Shown one piece after another: positions 1 through 9,180 of a stretch of 64,000 nucleotides of DNA. The notes beneath the pieces were generated by a model, which made no database searches, was not told where the DNA came from, and saw nothing but the letters and a program-made list of their open reading frames with translations. The stretch lies in the NCBI GenBank assembly GCA_021234155.1, contig JAJEKV010000004.1, forward strand, positions 15,493,059-15,557,058, read 5' to 3'. The translations under genes were made by a program, and so were the position numbers. The stretch is from Isoetes taiwanensis (lineage: Eukaryota; Streptophyta; Lycopodiopsida; Isoetales; Isoetaceae). How positions within the stretch are numbered: the stretch's first letter is position 1; each line of letters opens with the position of its first letter.

Positions 1-84
1 ATAGATGGTTAAAGGCAGTTATTATTGGCAGCTACGTTAGTCCAGGAATTTCAAAAATCTTTGTCCTATTATGTTTTATCGTAT

Positions 85-194
85 TCTTTTTTCTTTTTCT
101 CTTTTTTTTTTTCTTTTTTCTTTCTTCTTTCTTCTTTCTTCTTTATTCTTTCTTCTTTTTTCTTTTTTCTTTTCTTTTTTTTTTTTCTTTTTTT
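85..194. repeat. Polypyrimidine (CTTTT-like) simple-sequence tract
   Basis: About 110 bases consist almost wholly of C and T, as runs of T broken by single C (TTCTTT and CTTCTTT units). The open frames across it translate to F/S/L or K/E homopolymers and are not genes. A polypyrimidine microsatellite is the simplest reading. Confidence 0.9.
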
Positions 195-632
195 ACAGTT
201 CACATCTAGATTTACACAATATAATGTACAATTTACAATTACAATTCTCCATTCAAGATGCAAACCAAACCCAAAAATATCCTTCCTGGTTTTTACACCA
301 GGCCATAGCTCAGGGACATCCTTAAACTGCCTTTACTATGAGTACATCACACGTACAACATTTTTCTTTTAACTTACTATGATATTATGGCCTTTATCCA
401 TTATAACTTTATACAAAATATACTTAAGTTCGTATTTCAAACTACAATACTCTTATTTTGTTCAAATAACCATTCTTATTTTCTTATTTTCTTATTTTGT
501 GACATTGAGCACAGCATCCGTACGGGTGCTGGGATCATGGAGGTTATGGACATGCGAGATCAGCTATGTCCTCGGGCACACACTTGACATGTATATATAC
601 ATTGATGTATACTTGTACAGTTTGACAACATT
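195..632. other. AT-rich spacer, no gene seen
   Basis: Short AT-rich open frames with no family resemblance and no splice-linked coding. I see no RNA gene or element terminus here before the LINE tail at 633. Confidence 0.6.
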
Positions 633-795
633 CTTATTACTGTCACGGTTTTTCCCTCGAAAACCCTTCGGGGCGGGGGTTTTTTAACCCGGACAGTAAT
701 AAGTTTGCTGCGCTCCTTGTGGGTCCCATAGGCCGATTGGCCTCAGTGGACGATAAAAAATCATTCTCATTCTCATTCTCATTCTCATTCTCTAA
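633..795 (+). mobile_element. LINE B-type 3' tail fragment (severely 5'-truncated)
   Basis: The segment matches the 3' end of LINE B at about 7,009-7,165: the block TTTTTCCCTCGAAAACCC, then GGGGGTTTTTTAACCC, then a second small hairpin, GTGGACG, an A-run and a short tandem tail. Here the tail is CATTCT repeated about five times (763-795). The 12-nt arms CTTATTACTGTC (633-644) and GACAGTAATAAG (692-703) are perfectly complementary and enclose the conserved block. No coding part remains. 5'-truncated copies that end in a microsatellite are expected of LINEs. I could not identify the target-site duplication. Confidence 0.75.
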
Positions 796-799
796 TGAG

Positions 800-1433
800 T
801 AGTATTTCTAAGCTTATTTCTTTCTCTATCTAGTTCTTTCACTTTGTACAACCTCCTTTTCATGCATGAGCCATCATATACTCATTCTTTCAAACTATAA
901 TCCTTCTACAATTTTTGATATCATTGCGTCTAACCTCTACTATAATATTAAGTAGTTTATTTCCATGTTAAAGGACCCGTCTTATATCTATTTTTCTGTC
1001 ATAATTCAGATTTCAATGTTTGTGTCCATATATACTTCCTCAATCATAATTAAACCATGGAATTGTGACATTTGGAAGGATCACACCAAACTTGAGCAAA
1101 ATCAGTATTCCACATCTTCAAATGAAGTAGAAATTCAACATTCTCCTTCATCATTTGTAGCTTATTTGTGCTACATCGAAACCTTGACAAAAAGAGTAGG
1201 AGAAGATGTCTTGGTTGCCAAGTTGTATGGTTGCATAGTTGTGATTTGAGTGTTGGGCAAGGGTTATTCCACATGAGATCAAAGTTGCAAGTTGTAATAA
1301 GCTAACTTGTTGCCAATGGACAAACTACTTATATGATTTGCAATGTCTGCTTGTAATATAATTCCAATTTGTATCCTGAATGCATATTATTATCATCATT
1401 ATTATTATTATTATATTATTATATATATTGGCG
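800..1433. other. AT-rich spacer with (ATT)n microsatellite
   Basis: No gene recognised. A short ATT/ATTATT microsatellite lies at about 1,387-1,425, directly before the MITE target site. The open frames at 965-1,274 overlap on both strands and show no recognisable domain. Confidence 0.6.
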
Positions 1434-1442
1434 TATATTTTA

Positions 1443-1897
1443 GGGAAAAACTCTGAAATACCCTTATGTTTTACTAAAATTAACAAAACGCCCCTAGTTT
1501 TGGGGGTATTTTTATGGAAATGATCATAACTTTTTTGTGATGATCCAAATGAGAATGAGCCTTGCAGATATATTGTAGAAGAGGTTGAGGTCTCTCCATG
1601 AAAGTTAACATCTCCTGAATCGGATTCGAAATCTCAAGTTATGGTCTCGTAAATCCTTCGAAATTTCTACAATTTTCTCGTGTATTAAAAATAGCATAAC
1701 TTGTGATTTAAGACTCCGATTTATATGATCTTACCTTTGATGGAAAAAAATCTCATCCTCCTTTGCAATAGCTCGAAAGGCTCATTCTCATTTGGATCAT
1801 CACAAAAAAGTTATGATAATTTCCATTAAAATACCCCCAAAACTAGGGGCTTTTGTTAATTTTAGCAAAAATATAAGGGTATTTCAGAGTTTTTCCC
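1443..1897. mobile_element. Foldback MITE with about 120-bp terminal inverted repeats (MULE-like)
   Basis: The element begins GGGAAAAACTCTGAAATACC and ends with the reverse complement of that sequence. The inverted match extends about 120 bp on each side with few differences, through TTTTGTGATGATCCAAATGA. Weaker inverted similarity continues toward the centre: AATCGGATTCGAAATCTC on the left against the complement of a related sequence on the right. The whole 455 bp can therefore fold on itself. The flanks are TATATTTTA (1,434-1,442) and TATTTTTTA (1,898-1,906), a 9-bp duplication with one mismatch. Long inverted termini and a 9-bp target duplication suit a non-autonomous Mutator-type element. 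No coding sequence is present. Confidence 0.85.
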
Positions 1898-1906
1898 TAT
1901 TTTTTA

Positions 1907-2590
1907 TTACATATTTGTTTGTCTATTTGTAATGTAAGAGTAGGATTTATCGTATGTTATTGCTTTCCTTTATTTATTCATTTTATTACTTGCTACAAAG
2001 TTGCCTTCGAGTCTAAACATATTTCAATGGTTTGAGAGGCCATGGTATATTTTTAAGGTATTTGAATCTGCAAGACAACCTACCAGAGAAGAAGGTGTGC
2101 TCGCCTAGGTCAGTATTTCTAACTAATAATTAACTGAAACTTTCCAAAAAATGAGTCGCACCTAACAATGGCCAAGATTGCCCGAAAGTGACATCCAATG
2201 ACCCGAGACTACTAATGGATGCCTTGTACGAATATCACCAAAAATGTTTTTTTTTTTTTTTGGGGGGGGGGTGGGGGATTTTATTCAATGGTTTAATTTC
2301 CTAATATGTGGGATGCCATGTACAATGATATAATATGCAGTATTAAAACATTGTTACAATATATATTTATATATAATGTAGGTGTACGCTCATTGATCTA
2401 CAAGCTCAACTTCAAGATAATTCATGCCTTCTAGCCTCCCAGAGTTACTTAACAAGTATGCAAACCACTGCAGAATTGACCTAGGGATAAGATAATGCCT
2501 CCTGTACTGATGACATGTCACCCACTTTCAAACACTAAAAGGGACCTTGATTTATGTTTTCTTGTTTTTACATATCATGTAAAATGGAAA
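1907..2590. other. Spacer with a T15-G10 homopolymer junction
   Basis: No gene seen. A run of 15 T (2,247-2,261) is followed directly by 10 G and a further G5 (2,262-2,277), which is a likely replication- or sequencing-unstable site. A related but shorter T-run/G-run occurs near 27,820. Confidence 0.6.
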
Positions 2591-2769
2591 CTAGACGAAA
2601 CCTTTTTTGTGAGGTGGTACCTCATTTTTAATTATTAACGATGAATGGAATTTCAGCTTTATTCTGTGCCAATTAAATTCCATGCAACTTTTAATGTTGT
2701 GCAAGGGTTTGGGGCACCCACAAGTCCATTCCCTACTAGCCTTATATTGTGTTCTAATCATACTTGCAG

Positions 2770-3300
2770 GATGTTGAAGAGGCCATACCATATCATCTGG
2801 CCTGATAAGGAAGAAGGCGCCAATGTAGTAGTTGATGCAGACCTTGATAGGAAGGAGCCAGGTGCAGAAGTTGATAACTAGTTGTCAGTTGCAGAAGTTG
2901 ATTATCAGTTGGCAATCTTAGTTGATAATCTGCCAGGTGAAGTCGGGTTGTTGGGATGGAGTACACCCAGGAAGATGATGGTTTTAGACATCAATGGAGT
3001 TCTGGTGCAAACATCGCAGAGGAGAGTTTAGGGCCAAGTATTGACTCCACCAACTAGCAATTACAATCTGAAGGTACTACCTGATATGTAGGCCATGGTA
3101 TATAGAATTCGTTGAGTGGGCCTTGCAGAAGCTTGATATTTGCATTGGAGCGCCTGGACGCTTTTTAACATGGAATACGGTGCAAACACTGTTTCTAGAA
3201 ATAAACTGGAGGTTCAAGAAGATTTGAGCACTTCAAGGCCCTTCCCACTATGACTTCCCTATGAAGGACTTCATGTTTAGGACAATGGAAACATGCATAT
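2770..3300 (+). pseudogene. FCP1/NIF-type HAD phosphatase-like gene relic
   Basis: After a plausible acceptor (TTGCAG, ending 2,769) one frame runs to about 3,030 with a single internal TAG at 2,879-2,881. It contains MMVLDINGVLV near 2,980. This is the shape of the first catalytic motif of FCP1-homology (NLI-interacting factor) phosphatases, usually hhhDhDGxL; plant members with an N in this motif exist. A TGA/TAG-rich stretch follows, with a weak WALQKLDICIG resemblance to the next conserved block. The region ahead of the motif carries imperfect repeats of an AEVD-type acidic unit. Stops and frame changes make it a pseudogene. The family call rests on one motif and remains tentative. Confidence 0.4.
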
Positions 3301-3800
3301 GATGGATACATTAATGTTGCAAAGTCACTGAAATACGACCGTCATAAGATTGCATCTAGGATTAGGAGCCGAGATCTCAACCCCACAACCTCTCTCCTGG
3401 TGAAGCATATAAAACAAATGTCTAGAACCTTCAAGTTAATATTAAAAGCCAACAATATGGAATGTATGCCCATAGATAAGGACACCTCACCAACCCATAG
3501 TTGAATTTTTCGTATGCTAAGAGCGACAACTAAATACACACATGTATGCCCTAGGTACACTTGACTTTATAGTTATGCTTCACGCTATGTTATCAAAACA
3601 TAATTTTCTTTTGATTCAACTTTTATTTGCACTGTCTTTACAAGGATGTCCCATTTGGATAATATATTGTTGTAATTTTCGTACTAATTCTTCTTATTTA
3701 AAGTAGCACGTTACAAAATTAGAAGGTCTTTGATGTGTGAGTTTTGGGCCACTGATTGTACGGTAAAAGTTCATCTAGATGCATGCTAGGAGGCATCTAA
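3273..3800. repeat. Dispersed repeat A, copy 1 (interrupted by LINE A)
   Basis: About 520 bp is clearly similar to 27,193-27,708, including GGAAACATGCA at the start, shared stretches around AATATATT..GTAA, and TCTAGATG near the end. LINE A has inserted at the right-hand end. The similarity follows the FCP1-like relic, so the repeat may be a duplicated gene fragment and not a transposon; I cannot decide between these. Confidence 0.7.
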
Positions 3801-5018
3801 GTTTATTTGGAGTTCCCATCTTGTTTATCAATCTTTGCAAATGTGCATCTCTTTTGGGTCTCCATCTGTTAGACCACTTTTTCCCTGGGCTCTGTTTTAT
3901 CCACTAGCCACATACCCTAATGCTTCTCCATTTCTTAGAGGATTTCTAGTTGCATGGGAGACTGTACAATCTCTGCTTTAGTTTCACCATCTTGCGCACA
4001 CTAACACTACTATAAGTTGTTGGTGGATTCCATTAGACGGTGGTCCTCTGGTATTTTCAGTCCACCCATTTGACGCAGCATCGATGGAGATCAGCAGGTG
4101 TGTATATGATATCTGATTGGTATAATAATCAAGGCAGTTGCTGACATGGGAAGAGTTTAGAGCTAAGCTCCTCCTTTTAAGGTGGGATCCGGCTATTTGG
4201 CAGAAAGTGTCTTCAATTCTTACTCCAATAGCACAAGTGGATGACCCGCAACCTTGGGTAGTTCATGAGCATGTCAAAGCAGATAAGTTGGTGAATTCCA
4301 TGTACAAGGTCTTGCTTGCTGCAGACATTTTGCCTCCATCCAAGTGGCCTTTGGTCATTCCTAGGGACCGGCAAAAAGCAGTATGGAAATGGGTACGGGA
4401 TAAACTACTCCATCCTAAACTATCTGTTTTATAGTGGCAAGTCATTCATCATTGTCTGCGAGTCAATATTCTGGTGGACAAATTTCGTCCAGATGTATCT
4501 GCACTTTGTCCCTTATGTGCACAAAGGGACGAGACAATTGAGCATTGCTTCTTCCTGCGTATACATGTCAGGCATGCTTGGTTGTGGCTTCAAGGCCTCT
4601 TTCGTTGCAATTTGAATAGCCAGCAGGTGTCATTAGCAGTATATCCAAATGGTTGGAAAAATTTGGCAAAAAGGGCATTTCATTTAACTTCGGCATGGAT
4701 CATCTGGTCCATTTGGAAAAGAAGGAATCTTCTCATATTCAAAGGTCTTGCTTGTTTAGATGCACAAGTCCTTCTTGATGCCCAAAAACGAATTGTCAAA
4801 GTATTCAAGTGCTCATCAATTGCTAATGAGGTGAGGAGCTATATTTGGGAGCACTATCTTCAGATTCACACTTACTCATGAGGTTTTTCTTGCTCTTTAT
4901 ACTGGTTAGATGTTGTATTGAGTGGGGTGGATTTGCTCTGGTGGACATTCTCTCCATTGAGTTTTTAGTCCCCATTGTACATTGTAACTTTCTCTGGATA
5001 ATAAAGGCTCAAGTCCTT

Positions 5019-5060
<42 letters not shown>
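3800..5060 (+). mobile_element. LINE A, 5'-truncated L1-type retrotransposon with long poly(A)
   Basis: A 5'-truncated non-LTR element. It ends in an AATAAA signal (about 5,000) and an uninterrupted 41-A tail (5,020-5,060). The flanks ATGCTAGGAGGCATCTA (3,783-3,799) and ATGCTAGGAGGCATTTA (5,061-5,077) form a 17-bp target-site duplication with one mismatch. The remaining coding sequence is the C-terminal zinc-binding domain region of ORF2. It has integrated into dispersed repeat A. The pristine tail and near-perfect duplication indicate a fairly young insertion. Confidence 0.92.
4138..4881 (+). pseudogene. LINE A ORF2 C-terminus (zf-RVT domain)
   Basis: This frame encodes the tail of a plant L1-type ORF2 protein. 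The cysteine/histidine module CPLCAQRDETIEHCFFLR is the zf-RVT (reverse-transcriptase zinc-binding) signature, followed by WIIWSIWKRRNLLIF, the usual W-x-hW-x2-RN block. One in-frame TAG (4,432-4,434) splits an otherwise continuous 247-codon frame; the parts before and after are in the same phase. RT and endonuclease domains are missing because of 5' truncation, so it cannot work in cis. The end at 4,881 is supported by the short 3' UTR leading to AATAAA. Confidence 0.88.
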
Positions 5061-5063
<3 letters not shown>

Positions 5064-5077
5064 CTAGGAGGCATTTA

Positions 5078-5689
5078 TATTTTAAGAGGGTGCCATGAAT
5101 CACCTTCTTAAAGGGAAGAATGAATTTAATATTTTTAAACCTCCTATTCTAAATGAAAATTGAGAGTTTACCTTTCAGTCATTGCCAAACACCAGTCCTT
5201 TCGATAAATTGAAAGCCTGCTATGAAGATATTAAGTTGTATGATTATTTTGATCTCAATATCTAGCATTATAACAGGGGGTTACTTTTGTATTTTTGTAC
5301 GTTTTTTCCTCTGGTTTTGCTAAGATTTGGTCGCCGTATTTTGAAGACGTACTAATGCGTACTTCTAGAGTGCGCATACGCTCACATTAATTTTTATGAC
5401 ATTTATTAATGGTTACACCTATGATTTTTGAGGATATCTCCAATGGAAGCATGCAAGGCTCGATGAAGGATACTTTAAGGTTAATCGAAGAAGGATACTT
5501 TAGAGTTTAGGGTTAATCGACTGTATGTGGTTTTTCCGCGGTGGCTCGAAGGGAAGGGGGATGCAGGTCTCGAGGATGCTGGGCGCGTAAGACCCCGCTT
5601 CATACCTTTCTCAAACGGCCATTAGTTTTTGGCCGGCCCTTAGTTTTAGTTTCCCCGGGCTCAGGATGCAAACCGGAAGGCAGGTCTTG
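5078..5689. other. Spacer between LINE A and LINE B
   Basis: No clear gene. A short open stretch near 5,170-5,265 could be an old exon but resembles no family I recognise. From about 5,530 the sequence becomes GC-rich and may be a badly decayed upstream part of LINE B. A TTAATCGA-containing unit is duplicated at about 5,480-5,520. Confidence 0.5.
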
Positions 5690-6840
5690 AGGATTGCTCT
5701 TTGGCTTGTACATTGATCAATTGGAAGAATGGCTTGATAATCATGGCGGCGGAGGTCCACATTTGGCACACTATATCATTAGGCAACTTATGTATGCTGA
5801 TGATGTTTCACCGCACATACCATCGCTAGTATGCAAAAGAACATTTACATGCTCTGCACAATTTTTGTGAGAACACAGGTCTGCATGTTAATCTCCAAAA
5901 GACCACGCTTTTGGTAGTTCAATCTTCTCGTCACAATGTTCCTACTATGCACTACGATAGTTGCGAAGTTGAAGTTGTAGATAGCTACAAGTATCTTGGT
6001 GTAGAATTCTGTAAGAACACACTTTGGGAAAGCAGTATTACTGCCCGGTGGTCTTTGGATGGAGAGCACTCTATGCAATGCAAAACAATTGTTTTCGCGC
6101 AGAAATTCATGATTGGCCACGGAAAGCTCACTTGTTTCGGGCTTTGGTAGAGCCTGTTTTACTGTATGGTTCTGAAGTGTGGGGGCCTGCCATTAGTGCT
6201 AGTGCTTGGGAGAGCTTGGAGCAGGTGCAAAAGTCCTTTCTCACTTACAGTCTTGGAGTTAAAACAATGGTGCCCTATGCTATTCTTTTACAAGAGACTG
6301 GTTTTTTGCCTCTTCAACATTCTGCCATGAAGCGCCATCTCCACTATATTCGCAAGGTGCACCACATGGATGATGTTAGGTATCTTGTTCTTGCACTTGC
6401 CATGGCTGAATCTCCTCAATGTTTGAAACGATGTTGGAAAGAGCATTGCACTACATGGTTTGCCCATTGGGTTGTGCAAACTGAAAGTAAACCCACCGAT
6501 GCTTGCCAATTCGATCCCGAAGCTTTTGCAACAATATCTCAATGGTCATTTTTCTCAAAAGATATGGGACGCAGCTATTACTTTGGCCCAAGTGGCGGTC
6601 ATTATCATGCACACATAAATCCCACCTTGGCACCTGGGGCCCCAAGCTTATTTGCTTGCTTCATTGTCCAGGAACAAGCTTGTAGCTATTGCATCAATTC
6701 GCACGGGGTCCCACAGGCTACGGATTGAGACGGGTAGATGGGAGCGGCCGCAATTGCCGCGAGAAGCGAGACTATGTGCCTGTTGCTAGTTACAGGTTAT
6801 TGAAGATGAAAGCCATACTCTTCTGAGTTGCCCTGCTTTT
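5690..6840 (+). pseudogene. LINE B reverse transcriptase C-terminal part
   Basis: Starting at GLYIDQLEEWL, the frame reaches the catalytic YADD box (5,793-5,804). It then passes through a frameshift to SYKYLGVEF (the conserved post-catalytic block) and a thumb/connection region with LLYGSEVWGP and an RHLHYIRKV stretch. The longest open piece is 6,024-6,728. After another shift, C..VIEDESHTLLSCPAF near 6,797-6,840 is the C-terminal zinc-knuckle motif typical of these ORF2 proteins. At least three frame changes are needed. The endonuclease and the first half of the RT are absent. Confidence 0.82.
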
Positions 6841-7165
6841 GAGATAGTCCGGAATCATTTTTTGACCTTAGCATTCCATTCCACGCTTCCACAACTTCTC
6901 AGAGCACCATCTGTGCATGACTTGGCATTATACATACTTGAGGTTCTAGATAAACGTCTGCAATTACTGAGCCCTCAGTAGTCATTATCTCTACTTGTCT
7001 AGTATCCTCATTACTGCAAAGGTTTTTCCCTTGAAAACCTTTCGAGGCAGGGGTTTTTTAATCCTAGTAGTAATGATTGTACTAGCCCATTGTATGGGTC
7101 CAATGACCTATTGGTCTCCGTGGACGTTAAAAAATTTATTCTATTCTATTCTATTCTTAGTTTTT
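5690..7165 (+). mobile_element. LINE B, 5'-truncated non-LTR element with (TATTC)n tail
   Basis: The element starts inside the reverse-transcriptase palm and ends in a TATTC-type tandem tail (about 7,137-7,160) after a conserved 3' UTR. That UTR has arms CATTACTGC (7,009-7,017) and GTAGTAATG (7,067-7,075) around TTTTTCCC..GAAAACC and GGGGTTTTTTAATCC, and then a second small hairpin. The same 3' UTR occurs at 633-795 and, in part, at 48,881-48,957. The tail and RT type differ from the poly(A) LINEs A, C and D, so this is a separate lineage. Confidence 0.85.
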
Positions 7166-7628
7166 CACTACAACAGGGATTGGAGCATAGTCATTTTCCA
7201 AGATCTCTTATTGGTTGAAAAGTCTTTGCCCGTGCCTTTTGCCTATAGGCTGGGCACGGTTTCTCAGCTTATTTGCTAGATATTCAAACGGTTCTTTTTC
7301 TGCTGTACGCATCATTCTTTGTGGAAGCTGCTATGGCAAATGGAATTATATTAGCTTTGCTTATTCAGATATGTCTGATGTTGGTGATCGTGACTACAAT
7401 AGGGCTCGTACTGGATTTTGGGCTTCCAAGGTTCTACCAAAGACACCTCTTGTAAATTCTTGTTGCGTGGCTTTTAGATGGCTTGTCAATAGTTCAAAGT
7501 TTCCTCCTCAAGTTCAGGGTAAGTAGTTCTTTGTTGCATGTTCAAGGCTTCTGGATTGGAACATGATTCACTTGCGAACTGGAAAGCCATATCTCTAATA
7601 GTTCTAGATATCCATGCAATGTTTGTAG
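7166..7628 (+). other. Short unassigned stretch before the lyase exons
   Basis: Small open frames (for example 7,215-7,526) lack a recognisable family. If the adenylosuccinate lyase relic extends upstream, the next exon should lie near 7,540-7,612. A weak resemblance there (LANWKAISL) has no proper donor site, so I do not include it. Confidence 0.45.
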
Positions 7629-8128
<500 letters not shown>

Positions 8129-9099
8129 TTTCTAACAAATTTGGTTGCAATATATCAGTTAAGTATATAGGTCCAATTGCGATATACCTCAATAGCTGAG
8201 AGGTTTGCTTCCCCCTTTTTGGTCACCACCTTGTTGATTTTGATTTCTTAAATCCGAGATGTTTTTTATTAGTACTTAAGCTCCTAGAAAGCAAATATAG
8301 TGAACAGAACTTCCATGCATTAGAGGTTTGGTGGAGTCTATTAACGCCCTTGTAAGCCATTCCCAAATTTGGATTTTAGTTGGTACCCGAACCTGCAGGT
8401 ATGGGCAAAAAGCCCCCACGAACCTCAACCGAACCTCAGCCCTGGAGCAACCGAACCTAGTAAATGTCATTATTACTTGTTGTTTTACTCATTACTTAAA
8501 TCCCCCCCCTCCCCCACCTTCCCTGATCAACCAAGCTACAAGGAGTAGCTTCGAGCGGACGCTCAAGAATGCCTCAATTGGGCCAAAGCTTTGGAGGGCA
8601 TTTGAATTTAGTTTTGATGTCAATCCTCGCCCAAATCGAAGGAATTCTCTAGTTTTCCTTCAGATTCGTGGGGAAGAATTGCATCAATTTGGTCGCCTGC
8701 ATGTGGAGCTCTGAAAGTTTATCATGCGACTCGAATTCGATCTATGGCGAGGAAATAATCGTTCTATTAATTTCGGGCAATGACAATGAGTAATTCTTTT
8801 TTGAATACAGAAACTGAAAGGCCAATTCCGAGTGGAGATGCCCAAGAACTGCTTGCCCTACAAAAATCAATATAATCGGAAGGAACAGGTCGATGAGAAT
8901 GCTCTTCGAGCTTCTGGTGCAATGAATATTGATCTCTGGGCGCGTGGGGAACTGTATCCCATCGATCCGATCACCAGAAGACATCCTGAATTTCATTCTC
9001 CATCGGGGCTTATTCATTTTGCCTGTAAGGGTAATCAAGGTCTGCTTGGCTATTGCAATAATATTTCAAGTAATTTGATGTGCATTTGAGAACAATCAA
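8129..9099. other. Unassigned stretch between lyase fragment and transposon-like genes
   Basis: A C-rich run lies at about 8,500-8,517. The frame 8,832-9,089 (86 codons) starts near an acidic/basic mix and may be an upstream exon of the following transposon-like gene, but I recognise nothing in it. No promoter or terminus could be fixed. Confidence 0.4.
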
Positions 9100-9180
9100 T
9101 TGTGTGGAGTGCATTGCAATATGGTAGCACACTGTAATTACCTCCAACAGTGTAACTATTTCTTTGCTTCCAATCAAAGG

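Noticed and set aside
25-372. Open frames on both strands across the polypyrimidine tract
   Set aside because: Low-complexity translation (F/S or K/E) caused by the CTTTT repeat.
379-687. 102-codon frame ending in the LINE tail
   Set aside because: It runs into the LINE B 3' hairpin and shows no domain; chance frame.
7166-7185. CACTACAACAGG as a CACTA-element terminus
   Set aside because: No matching inverted terminus or 3-bp duplication was found at the other end.
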